Notes under the pieces: model-generated
What the model saw: the letters and a program-made list of their open reading frames with translations, nothing else
Databases searched by the model: none
Told to the model about the DNA's origin: nothing
NCBI RefSeq assembly: GCF_004359195.1
Contig: NZ_CP037954.1
Location: forward strand, 806,001-870,000
Reading direction: 5' to 3'
From: Chryseobacterium salivictor
Lineage (GTDB): Bacteria > Bacteroidota > Bacteroidia > Flavobacteriales > Weeksellaceae
DNA: 64,000 nt
Part shown: piece after piece, positions 41,920 to 50,170 of the stretch
Layout: each line of letters starts with the position of its first letter
Position numbering within the stretch: the first letter of the stretch is position 1
Translations under genes and position numbers: made by a program

Positions 41920-44002
41920 TTTTATTTTCTAATTTCATTAAAAACGCATATTCAAAAGCATCTTCTTTTAAAGATTCAAACCTTCCGCTGGCTCCGCCGT
42001 GACCGGAACTCATATCGGTTTTGAAAACCAGCATATTGTCATCGGTTTTCAGTTCCCGAAGTCTGGCCGTCCATTTTGCAGGTTCCCAATACTGAACCTG
42101 TGAATCGTGCAGACCCGTTGTGATCAAAATATGGGGATATTTCTTGGCCTCAATATTATCATAAGGAGAATACGATTTCATATAATGGTAATATTCCTTC
42201 TCTGTCGGATTTCCCCATTCATCAAATTCGCCGGTGGTCAAAGGAATTGTTTCGTCTAACATGGTGGTTACCACATCCACAAAAGGTACCTGCGCCACAA
42301 TTCCGTTGAAAAGTTCCGGCTCCATATTGATCACTGCACCCATTAAAAGTCCGCCCGCACTGCCACCCATCGCATAAAGATGTTTTGGGGAAGTGTAATG
42401 TTCTTCCACCAGAAACTTTGCAGCATCGATGAAATCATAAAATGTATTTTTCTTTTGAAGCATTTTTCCGTCTTCATACCATTCTCTGCCCATATATTCT
42501 CCGCCTCGGATGTGGGCAATCGCATAGATAAAACCACGGTTCAGAAGTGAAAGCCGTACATTAGAAAAACTGGCATCGATGGTAAGCCCATAACTTCCGT
42601 AGCCGTAAAGCAATAAGGGAGTTTCTGCAGATTTCACGGTGTCTTTATGATAAACCACAGAAATCGGAACTTTTTTTCCATCTCTGGCAGGCGCCCAAAT
42701 TCTTTCTGAAATATAATTTTCCGGTAAAAAATCACCGCCCAATACTTCCTGCTGTTTCAGGAGTTTGGTGGTTTTTTCTTTCATATCGTATTCGAAAGTA
42801 GAACTTGGCTGAGTTAAAGAGGTATAACCAAAACGAAGTTTCTCGGTATCGAATTCCAAATTTAACCCAATATAAGCCGTATAAGTAGGATCTGAAAAAG
42901 GCAGATAATGGAAATCATTATTTTGGGTGTCGATAATTTTCAGCTGCAAAAGTCCCTCGATCCTTTCCTCCAGAACCAAATATTTTTTGAAAATCTCGAA
43001 ACCTTCCAGCAAAACTTCTTCCCGATGCGCAATCACTTCAACCCAGTTTTCAATTCCGGGATGAGCAACTTTAGTTTTTACAATTTTAAAATTCGTCGCT
43101 TCATCTGCATTGGTAATAATATAAAACTCATCTTCAAAATGTTCTACCGAATATTCCAGATCATCAATTCTCGGCTGAATAATCTGCCAATCTGCCATGA
43201 CATCATCTGCAGGAATAAAACGCTGCTCATCAGAAATCGTGCTCGAACTGGAAATGAAAATATATTTTAAAGATTTGGTTTTAAAAACATTCACATCAAA
43301 AGTGTCGTCTTCTTCATGAAAAATCAACACATCCTGTGAAGAATCGGTTCCCAACTGATGCAGAAAAACCTGGAAGGCACGCAAACTCTCATCTTTTCTG
43401 ATGTAGAAAATATGCTTGTTATCATTGGCCCAAACTGCCTTTCCTGTCGTATTAGGAATCTGATCCTGTAGGATTTCGCCAGTTTCAAGATTTTTGAAAT
43501 TAATAGTATAAATTCTTCGACCCATATTGTCAGAAGAATAACTCATTAATTGATTGTCCGGTGAAACTGCTACACTGCCCACTTCGAAAAACTTCTGACC
43601 TTCTGCTAGAATATTCACATCCAGCAATAATTCTTCTTTATTTTCTAAAGTCTGAAATTTTCTGGTAAATAAAGGATGTTCTTTGCCTTTCTCATACCGA
43701 ACGATATACCAGTATTCATTAAAAAAATAAGGAAGCGATTCATCATCTTTTTTATACCGGGCTTTCATTTCATCAAAAAGCTGCTGCTGAAAATCTTCGG
43801 TGTCTTTCATTACCGCATCGGCATATGCATTCTCTTCTTCCAGATAGTGCATCACTTCTGGATTCTCCCTTTCGTTCAGCCAAAAATAAGAATCGTCTCT
43901 CCGGTCATTATGGATTTCCAGAGTTTTCGGTATTTTTTTAGCTTTTGGAGGAAGCCTGCTTTCGGAGATTTGTTCTTTATTGATAGAATCAGGATTGCTC
44001 AT
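41906..44002 (-). CDS. S9 family prolyl oligopeptidase / oligopeptidase B-like peptidase
   Basis: A 698-residue serine peptidase without a signal peptide. An N-terminal beta-propeller (about 75-410) covers a C-terminal alpha/beta hydrolase domain. The catalytic triad is visible: Ser in GGSAGGLLMG near residue 555, Asp in GLHDSQV near residue 638, His in SSGHGGASG near residue 674. Oligopeptidase B cleaves after basic residues and prolyl oligopeptidase after Pro. Length and the MSPYDNIxxKxYPxILITTGLHDSQV-like block favour the OpdB group, but specificity is not certain. Confidence 0.92.
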   Translation of the reverse strand: MSNPDSINKEQISESRLPPKAKKIPKTLEIHNDRRDDSYFWLNERENPEVMHYLEEENAYADAVMKDTEDFQQQLFDEMKARYKKDDESLPYFFNEYWYIVRYEKGKEHPLFTRKFQTLENKEELLLDVNILAEGQKFFEVGSVAVSPDNQLMSYSSDNMGRRIYTINFKNLETGEILQDQIPNTTGKAVWANDNKHIFYIRKDESLRAFQVFLHQLGTDSSQDVLIFHEEDDTFDVNVFKTKSLKYIFISSSSTISDEQRFIPADDVMADWQIIQPRIDDLEYSVEHFEDEFYIITNADEATNFKIVKTKVAHPGIENWVEVIAHREEVLLEGFEIFKKYLVLEERIEGLLQLKIIDTQNNDFHYLPFSDPTYTAYIGLNLEFDTEKLRFGYTSLTQPSSTFEYDMKEKTTKLLKQQEVLGGDFLPENYISERIWAPARDGKKVPISVVYHKDTVKSAETPLLLYGYGSYGLTIDASFSNVRLSLLNRGFIYAIAHIRGGEYMGREWYEDGKMLQKKNTFYDFIDAAKFLVEEHYTSPKHLYAMGGSAGGLLMGAVINMEPELFNGIVAQVPFVDVVTTMLDETIPLTTGEFDEWGNPTEKEYYHYMKSYSPYDNIEAKKYPHILITTGLHDSQVQYWEPAKWTARLRELKTDDNMLVFKTDMSSGHGGASGRFESLKEDAFEYAFLMKLENKIDGK

Positions 44003-44019
44003 CTAAAGTTTTCATTAAA

Positions 44020-44062
44020 ATATAAAAAACCGACTTAATCTTAGAAAAAGGCGGTTTTTTGA
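44020..44062 (-). terminator. Terminator of the HemD-like gene
   Basis: A stem AAAAAACCG / CGGTTTTTT separates the HemD-like gene from the S9 peptidase gene, with a U tract on the minus strand. Confidence 0.75.
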
Positions 44063-44086
44063 TTATGTTATTTAAATCCGAAGAAA

Positions 44087-44830
44087 TTATTTCTCCAAAT
44101 TTCTGATATATTTTTCAATTGCCATGGTCATTGATGGCGTTTCTTTGCTGGGTGCCATTACATCAACTCTTAATCCTGCATCTTTTGCTGCCTGCTCTGT
44201 CGTTGCACCGAAAACAGCAATTTTTGTCTGATCTTGTTTAAAATCTTTAAAGTTTTCTCCTAAAGATTTGATTCCCTGGCGGCTGAAGAAGACCAACATG
44301 TCGTAATCGGCAATATTAGTTTCACTCAGATCACTGCTTACTGTTTTGTACATGGTGGCTTTGGTCCAGTCAATTCCGGAAGATTCCAAAACTTTCTGAA
44401 TGTCGGGGCTAAGGATATCTGAAGCCGGCAATAGATATTTCTCAGACGGGAATTTCTTGAAAAGCGGAAGCAGGTCGGCAAAAGTCCGCTCACCAAACGC
44501 AATTTTTCTTTTTCTATAAACAATATGCTTTTGCAAATAGTTGGCAATGGCCTCTGACTGGCAAATATACCGCATAGAATCAGGCACCGCAAAGCGCATT
44601 TCTTCGGCAAGACGGAAATAGTGGTCGATCGCATTTTTACTGGTAAAAATTATACCGGTATATTGCGACAGATCAATTTTCTGCGTTCTGAGTTCTTTCG
44701 CATCTACTCCTTCCACATGAATAAAAGGCTTGAAATCTATTCTGATTTTTTCCTTTCGGGCAATTTCCAGATATGGAGAAGATTCATTTGGTGCGGGCTG
44801 TGAAACCAATATAGATTTAATTTTCATCAT
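44087..44830 (-). CDS. hemD: Uroporphyrinogen-III synthase family protein
   Basis: A 247-residue HEM4-fold protein with two Rossmann-like halves. Stretches typical of the family are TGIIFTSKNAIDHYF near residue 58, YLLPASDI in the middle and VFFSRQGIKS near residue 187. Uroporphyrinogen-III synthase closes the tetrapyrrole ring on the path to haem; sequence conservation in this family is low. It is encoded next to the DUF4271 gene, a gene pair common in Flavobacteriia. No other haem genes are nearby. Confidence 0.85.
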   Translation of the reverse strand: MMKIKSILVSQPAPNESSPYLEIARKEKIRIDFKPFIHVEGVDAKELRTQKIDLSQYTGIIFTSKNAIDHYFRLAEEMRFAVPDSMRYICQSEAIANYLQKHIVYRKRKIAFGERTFADLLPLFKKFPSEKYLLPASDILSPDIQKVLESSGIDWTKATMYKTVSSDLSETNIADYDMLVFFSRQGIKSLGENFKDFKQDQTKIAVFGATTEQAAKDAGLRVDVMAPSKETPSMTMAIEKYIRNLEK

Positions 44831-44839
44831 TAAAATTTC

Positions 44840-45481
44840 TTAAAGATATAATACTTTCCATAGAACCAAAATAGGCGCGAATTGGAGGGTGCAAATATAC
44901 AAAAATTTATAATACCACTTTTCCGGTAACAGATGACCGGGAGAGAGCAGATAAAAGAAAATTTTAAATATAAAAACACCGATAAAACCTATAAAATAAT
45001 AATCAAACAACTGTAAATCACTTACTTCATAAAAATACTGATAAACACACAAAGCCATTAACACAAATGAAAGCATAAAATAAAACTTCGAGGCAGTGAA
45101 CTGAAAAAGCGCCCATCTTTTCATACTTCCGGTACCTGCATAAAAAACATAGGACAAGGTACTTTTAAGACCATAAAATGCAGAGAGTGAAAAAAGAGTG
45201 AAGCCAAACTTGTTCAGCTCATATCCAAAGAAATGAATATCACTGATTTTTTTCGGAACAATGGGAACCGACCTCGAAATCAGCGCAGCAAACAAAAGCG
45301 TAAAAACCACTCCAATAATCAGCCAGCTCAAAAAATTATTAGAAGAATCCTCGAATTTCTGCATCAAAAAGACCCTCACCGAAGAATCACGGTGAAGATA
45401 CAAAAGCATGAAAACATAAAGCAATATACAACCGACGATGATAAATACCACCCAATCGTTTTGCTGCACAATTCTTACCAA
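44840..45481 (-). CDS. DUF4271 membrane protein
   Basis: A 213-residue integral membrane protein with about six helices, assigned to DUF4271 from its length, topology and gene neighbourhood (upstream of hemD and divergent from the polyprenol-mannose synthase gene). No function is known for the family. It ends 9 bases before hemD starts and is probably cotranscribed with it. Basic residues cluster in the loops after helices 2 and 4. Confidence 0.78.
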   Translation of the reverse strand: MVRIVQQNDWVVFIIVGCILLYVFMLLYLHRDSSVRVFLMQKFEDSSNNFLSWLIIGVVFTLLFAALISRSVPIVPKKISDIHFFGYELNKFGFTLFSLSAFYGLKSTLSYVFYAGTGSMKRWALFQFTASKFYFMLSFVLMALCVYQYFYEVSDLQLFDYYFIGFIGVFIFKIFFYLLSPGHLLPEKWYYKFLYICTLQFAPILVLWKVLYL

Positions 45482-45600
45482 AAGTAATTTTTTGCAAAAT
45501 TAAGAATATTAAAGGAGATGTTCAGAAAAATTAAGCCTATTTAATTTGGAATTAATCTTGATGCTCTAAATCAGCCTTTAATAATAACGGCGGAAAAGTT

Positions 45601-45608
45601 TATCTTTG
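45601..45608 (+). promoter_or_regulatory. -7 element for the mannosyltransferase operon
   Basis: TATCTTTG followed by CACC is a classic Bacteroidota -7 element, 16 bases upstream of the ATG. No exact TTG is found at the expected -33 distance. Confidence 0.55.
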
Positions 45609-45624
45609 CACCTTAAAATTTAAG

Positions 45625-46341
45625 ATGAAAAAACTCGTCATCATTCCAACTTATAATGAGAAGGAAAATATTGAAAATATAATTTCTACAGTTTTTGCGC
45701 TGAAGGAGGATTTTCATGTCTTGATTGTAGATGATTCATCACCCGACGGAACAGCAGATATTGTAAAAAAACTGCAGAGCACCTATCCCGACCAACTCCA
45801 TTTAATCATAAGAAAAATAAAAGATGGTCTGGGAAAAGCTTATATCCATGGATTCAAATGGGCTTTGCAAAACAACTACGATTACATTTTCGAAATGGAT
45901 GCCGATTTCTCGCATAATCCAGCTGATTTAAAAAAACTGTTTGAAGCCTGCAAAAATGCGGACATGAGCATCGGCTCCAGATATTCAAAGGGAGTAAATG
46001 TCGTCAACTGGCCGATGGGAAGAGTACTGCTCTCCTATTTTGCTTCAAAATATGTTCGGATGATTTTGGGAATTCCCATTCATGACACCACCGCTGGATT
46101 CGTTTGTTTCTCACGAAAAGTCTTGGAAGAAATAGGTCTGGATAAAATCAAATTAAAAGGCTATGGCTTTCAGATTGAAATGAAATTCCGTGCGGTTAAA
46201 AAAGGATTTAAAGTCGCAGAAGTCCCTATCATATTCACCAACAGAGAATTGGGCGTAAGCAAGATGAATGGCGGAATTATTCATGAAGCCGTTTTCGGTG
46301 TTTTAAATTTAAAGTGGAAATCGATGATCGGTAAATTATGA
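45625..46341 (+). CDS. Polyprenol monophosphomannose synthase (GT2)
   Basis: A 238-residue GT2 glycosyltransferase of the Dpm1 type. The nucleotide-sugar motifs are IIPTYNEKENIENII, VDDSSPDGTADIV and EMDADFSH (the metal-binding DxD), and the acceptor block is YGFQIEMKFRA. It transfers mannose from GDP-mannose to a polyprenyl phosphate. Without C-terminal membrane helices it is the short soluble form. It overlaps the DUF4296 gene by 4 bases and starts an operon that includes tgt and an LptF/G permease. Confidence 0.92.
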   Translation: MKKLVIIPTYNEKENIENIISTVFALKEDFHVLIVDDSSPDGTADIVKKLQSTYPDQLHLIIRKIKDGLGKAYIHGFKWALQNNYDYIFEMDADFSHNPADLKKLFEACKNADMSIGSRYSKGVNVVNWPMGRVLLSYFASKYVRMILGIPIHDTTAGFVCFSRKVLEEIGLDKIKLKGYGFQIEMKFRAVKKGFKVAEVPIIFTNRELGVSKMNGGIIHEAVFGVLNLKWKSMIGKL

Positions 46342-46706
46342 GAAAAGGAATAGTGGTGATTTTTTCATTTTTAATGTTGGCTTGTTCAGAACTCATCGAC
46401 AAACCGAAAAACCTTGTACCCAAAGACACCATGGCCGAATTGCTGGCCGAATTTGCAATGAATGAGCAATTGACTGTGGTTGTAGAAAATGTTAATTTAG
46501 ATAACGCAACCCGGTATGCGCTTCAACAAAAGAAAATCAAAGGAAACGATTTTGTTGAAAGCTATAAATACTACACCGCCACCGGAGAAATAGAAAAAAT
46601 AGTAGACAACGCTCAGGATATCGTTTTAAACAAAGATCCTGCCGCGAAAATCTATATCGAAAAGAAATTAAAAGAAAATAAAAACTTACCTGCATTTGCA
46701 AGATAA
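46338..46706 (+). CDS. DUF4296 lipoprotein
   Basis: A 122-residue protein with a lipoprotein signal (LMLACSE, Cys16) and the DUF4296 core (LVPKDTMAELLAEFAMNEQL near residue 28, then a helical segment to DPAAKIYIEKK). The family is restricted to Bacteroidota and has no known function. Its start overlaps the stop of the mannosyltransferase gene (ATGA), and tgt starts 1 base after its stop codon, so it is fully embedded in the operon. Confidence 0.85.
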   Translation: MRKGIVVIFSFLMLACSELIDKPKNLVPKDTMAELLAEFAMNEQLTVVVENVNLDNATRYALQQKKIKGNDFVESYKYYTATGEIEKIVDNAQDIVLNKDPAAKIYIEKKLKENKNLPAFAR

Positions 46707-46707
46707 T

Positions 46708-47844
46708 ATGAAGTCCCCATTTTTCGAAATCAACAATACCACGACCGGTAAAGCAAGAGCCGGCACCATCATTACAGACCACGGCACGATAGAAACACCG
46801 ATTTTCATGCCGGTAGGAACAGTCGCCTCTGTAAAAACCGTTCACCAGCGGGAACTAAAAGATGACATCAAAGCGCAGATTATTTTAGGAAATACCTATC
46901 ACCTCAATCTTCGCCCGAAAATGGACATCATGCAGCAGGCAGGCGGTTTGCATAAATTCATGAACTGGGAATTGCCCATCCTCACCGATTCTGGCGGCTA
47001 TCAGGTATTTTCTTTATCAAAATCAAGAAAATTAAATGAGGCCGGTGTGAAATTTAAATCCCATATCGATGGAAGCGCTCATTTTATCTCGCCCGAAATT
47101 TCAATGGAAATCCAGCGACAGATCGGCGCAGATATTTTCATGGCTTTTGATGAATGCACGCCTTATCCCTGCGAATATAATTTAGCGAAAAAGTCAATGG
47201 AAATGACGCACCGCTGGCTAAAAAGATGTATCAAATGGACGGATGAAAATCCTGAAATTTATGGACACAAACAACACCTTTTTCCAATCGTACAAGGCTC
47301 CACTTACGCTGATTTAAGAAAAAAATCCGCAGAATTTATTTCGGAACAAAACGCTGTAGGAAACGCAATTGGCGGACTTTCTGTAGGAGAACCCGAAGAA
47401 GAAATGTACCGAATCACCGACATTGTCACCGATATTTTGCCGGTAGAAAAACCGAGATATTTAATGGGCGTCGGAACACCGTGGAATATTTTAGAATCAA
47501 TTGGTTTGGGAATCGACATGATGGATTGCGTAATGCCTACCAGAAACGCCCGAAACGCAATGTTATTCACCTGGCAAGGCGTGATGAACATGAAAAACAA
47601 AAAGTGGGAAAGTGATTTTTCACCTTTAGACGAATTCGGAACAAGCTATGTAGATTCACACTATTCGAAAGCGTATGTCCGTCATTTATTTGTGGCAAAA
47701 GAATATTTGGGAAAACAAATTGCATCGATTCATAATCTGGCTTTTTATTTAGATCTGGTTCGCGTTGCGCGCCAGCACATCATCGCCGGAGACTTCTATG
47801 AATGGAAAACTTCAATCGATCCTATCCTCAGACAAAGACTTTAA
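46708..47844 (+). CDS. tgt: tRNA-guanine transglycosylase, zinc cysteines absent
   Basis: A 378-residue Tgt. It swaps guanine 34 of GUN-anticodon tRNAs for preQ1 on the way to queuosine. The catalytic blocks are intact: LTDSGGYQVFSL near residue 89, GGLSVGEPEEEMYRI near residue 218 and the second Asp in GIDMMDCVMPTRNAR near residue 268. The usual zinc motif CxCxxC before NYSRAYLHHL is replaced by EFGTSYVDSHYSKAYVRHL, while the later HN is kept. Start at the ATG at 46708; the longer frame begins with a TTG. Confidence 0.95.
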   Translation: MKSPFFEINNTTTGKARAGTIITDHGTIETPIFMPVGTVASVKTVHQRELKDDIKAQIILGNTYHLNLRPKMDIMQQAGGLHKFMNWELPILTDSGGYQVFSLSKSRKLNEAGVKFKSHIDGSAHFISPEISMEIQRQIGADIFMAFDECTPYPCEYNLAKKSMEMTHRWLKRCIKWTDENPEIYGHKQHLFPIVQGSTYADLRKKSAEFISEQNAVGNAIGGLSVGEPEEEMYRITDIVTDILPVEKPRYLMGVGTPWNILESIGLGIDMMDCVMPTRNARNAMLFTWQGVMNMKNKKWESDFSPLDEFGTSYVDSHYSKAYVRHLFVAKEYLGKQIASIHNLAFYLDLVRVARQHIIAGDFYEWKTSIDPILRQRL

Positions 47845-47864
47845 AAAAAATACGCACCGGATTT

Positions 47865-48959
47865 ATGAAAATAATCGACCTTTATATCATCAAGAAATAC
47901 CTCGGCACTTTTGGGTTCATGTTGGGGTTATTGACGATTATTATTTTGGTCATCGACGTTCAGGCAAAAGCACCAAGAATTGAGTCAAACGGATTTACCG
48001 TAACTGAATTCCTGATTGACTTTTACCCTTATTGGATTGTCAATCTCATCATTACATTCATGTCGATCCTGGTTTTTATTTCCGTTATTTTCTTTACTTC
48101 TAAGATTGCCAATAATACAGAAATCGTTGCCATCATCAGTTCGGGAGCGAGTTTTCACCGGTTTGCCCGACCTTATTTTATAACCTCAGGTGTTATTGCG
48201 GTTGCCGCTTTGCTGATCAATCATTTTATATTACCACTAGCCAACATTAAAAAGAATGAATTAGAACCTTATACTTACAGCGCGAAAAACCGAGAAGAAT
48301 TCACAGGAAATGCTGAAGTTGCCACCCAACTTTCGAAGACAGAATATATTTTTATTAAAAGTTACAATAAAAAAGAGAAACGCGGTTCTGGCTTTTTCTA
48401 CCAGAAATTCGATAAAAACAGAAAGTTAATTTATCAGCTGAATGCGGCAGATTTCTATTGGGAAAAAGATAAAAAGCAATTCTTAATGAGCAATTATCTT
48501 GAAAAAACTTTCCTTAAAAACGACACCGAAAAATTAGCCCAGGGAAACTCAATGACCAAAAATTTCGGGCAGACACCGGAAGAACTTTTCCCTGATGTTT
48601 TATTAGGCCAAAACAAAACAACGCCGGAACTAATCAAATTCATCAATCGGGAAAAAGAAAAAGGAAATGCGAATCTGAATAATTATCTGAATGAACTGTA
48701 CCAGCGCACCTCGATGCCATTTTCGGTCATTATTCTCACCGTTTTGGGATTGGCACTTGCCTCCCAGAAAAAACGCGGAGGACTGGGAATGAATCTCGCC
48801 ATAGGAATTGCCCTGGCTTTTGTGTTTGTATTTTCATTTGAAGTACTGAAAGTGGTTTCAGCCAATAAAACACTGTCACCATTGGTTGCGATGTGGCTGC
48901 CCAATTTGATCTTCGGACCGCTGGCTTTATATCTTTATTTCAAAAGAGCCAATCAGTAA
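47865..48959 (+). CDS. LptF/LptG family lipopolysaccharide export permease
   Basis: A 364-residue YjgP/YjgQ-type permease. Three N-terminal helices (within residues 8-115), a periplasmic beta-jellyroll (about 120-255) and three C-terminal helices (about 275-360) match LptF/LptG. These proteins, with the LptB ATPase, extract LPS from the inner membrane. The start is the ATG at 47865, where the conserved MKIIDLYIIKKYLGTF begins; the longer frame overlaps tgt. The final 7 bases overlap the convergent birA gene. Confidence 0.92.
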   Translation: MKIIDLYIIKKYLGTFGFMLGLLTIIILVIDVQAKAPRIESNGFTVTEFLIDFYPYWIVNLIITFMSILVFISVIFFTSKIANNTEIVAIISSGASFHRFARPYFITSGVIAVAALLINHFILPLANIKKNELEPYTYSAKNREEFTGNAEVATQLSKTEYIFIKSYNKKEKRGSGFFYQKFDKNRKLIYQLNAADFYWEKDKKQFLMSNYLEKTFLKNDTEKLAQGNSMTKNFGQTPEELFPDVLLGQNKTTPELIKFINREKEKGNANLNNYLNELYQRTSMPFSVIILTVLGLALASQKKRGGLGMNLAIGIALAFVFVFSFEVLKVVSANKTLSPLVAMWLPNLIFGPLALYLYFKRANQ

Positions 48960-49669
48960 AGAAGCGCAATTTCTTTATGAAAGAATTTCTGCAATCCATC
49001 ATGTTCTAACTCCACCCAAAGAAACCCCTCTTTATCGACCGTTCGAATAATGCCATTTTGTCTTGATTGACCCATTTCAAAAACAGAGATCAAATCCTTT
49101 CGGAATAACCTGTCATTCAGTTTTTCAAGCACCGATTCCTCAGAAACTTCCTTTGTCAAATTTTCAACCAAATACTCATGAAGTGCTTCCGTTAAAATTT
49201 CAAGATTGAATCGAATTCCCGTTTGAGTAAGGAGTGATCCTGCTTTCGGAAGATGTTTAAAGTTTTCTTCCAAAACATTCAGCCCAAATCCGATCAGAAA
49301 ATAGGGTTTCCCTTTCATCATTTTCTTTTCAATTAAAATACCGGAAACCTTTTTGTTTTTAATGATAATATCATTTGGCCATTTAATTTCAACGGCATGT
49401 TTTGTCAGAATGGCAAGAAAATCAGCCAATACTTCAGCGGTATGAAAATTGAATAAATGATTGGGTAATTTAATGAGTTCATCGGGAACTGCAACAGAAT
49501 AAGCAAGACTTAAATTGTGGCCGGATTCCCAGGAATTACCATACTGCCCTTTGCCTTTGGTTTGATTAAAAGTGTAAACGGCTTGTATATCAAGAGTGTC
49601 ATAAGAAATAAATTTCTCAATTTCATCGTGGGTGGAAGAACATTCTTTAAGGTACAACAAGCACATCAT
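48953..49669 (-). CDS. birA: Biotin--[acetyl-CoA-carboxylase] ligase
   Basis: A 238-residue monofunctional biotin ligase with no DNA-binding domain. It joins biotin to the carrier protein of acetyl-CoA carboxylase and other carboxylases. Motifs: CSSTHDEIEKF near residue 9, the adenylate loop GKGQYGNSWESG near residue 38, and the catalytic Lys in IKWPNDIIIKNKKVSGILIE near residue 94. Two adjacent ATGs (49669 and 49666) are possible starts. It is divergent from rsfS and convergent with the LptF/G gene. Confidence 0.93.
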   Translation of the reverse strand: MMCLLYLKECSSTHDEIEKFISYDTLDIQAVYTFNQTKGKGQYGNSWESGHNLSLAYSVAVPDELIKLPNHLFNFHTAEVLADFLAILTKHAVEIKWPNDIIIKNKKVSGILIEKKMMKGKPYFLIGFGLNVLEENFKHLPKAGSLLTQTGIRFNLEILTEALHEYLVENLTKEVSEESVLEKLNDRLFRKDLISVFEMGQSRQNGIIRTVDKEGFLWVELEHDGLQKFFHKEIALLY

Positions 49670-49701
49670 TTATGAAAACTTTAAGAGTTAGATTTGGTAA
49701 A

Positions 49702-49736
49702 TTTGAGACTATTTAAATAAAAAAACAATAAATTTG
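49702..49736 (+). promoter_or_regulatory. Bacteroidota-type promoter for rsfS (and ftsH)
   Basis: TTTG at 49702-49705, a 23-base spacer and TAAATTTG at 49729-49736, 20 bases upstream of the rsfS ATG. The spacer is at the long end of the usual range. Confidence 0.6.
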
Positions 49737-49756
49737 CAGATTATACAAAATTTTTA

Positions 49757-50119
49757 ATGAACAAAATCACAGAAAAGCAGCTACTAATCGACAAAATTGT
49801 AGAAGCAATACAAGATACAAAAGGGGAAGACATTATGATCTTCGACTTATCAAACATCGAAAATTCGGTAGCACAAACATTCGTCATCTGCACCGGAAAC
49901 TCTAATACCCAAGTTTCAGCTATTTCAGGAAATATCCAAAAAAAGGTTCGGAATGACTTGCAGGATCGCCCTTGGCATGTAGAAGGAAGTGAAAACTCAC
50001 TGTGGGTTTTACTGGATTATGTCTCCGTCGTGGTGCATGTATTCCAGCGGGAAACCAGAGAATACTATGATATAGAGGAACTCTGGGGAGATGCAAAAAT
50101 AACCAAAATCGAAAATTAA
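49757..50119 (+). CDS. rsfS: Ribosome silencing factor RsfS
   Basis: A 120-residue RsfS/Iojap protein. It binds L14 of the large ribosomal subunit and blocks subunit joining when nutrients are scarce. Motifs: IQDTKGEDIMIFDLS near residue 18, TFVICTGNSNTQVSAI near residue 37, RPWHVEGSENSLWVLLDYVSVVVHVF near residue 72 and the C-terminal YYDIEELWGDA. ftsH follows 51 bases later and has no clear promoter of its own. Confidence 0.95.
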   Translation: MNKITEKQLLIDKIVEAIQDTKGEDIMIFDLSNIENSVAQTFVICTGNSNTQVSAISGNIQKKVRNDLQDRPWHVEGSENSLWVLLDYVSVVVHVFQRETREYYDIEELWGDAKITKIEN

Positions 50120-50170
50120 TTACTGATAGTTGACGAAAACAATTTTTCGCCAAAACTTTTATAAAAAGAT

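Noticed and set aside
43676..44038. Plus-strand frames opposite the S9 peptidase gene
   Set aside because: Phe/Ile-rich antisense shadows with no homology or signals.
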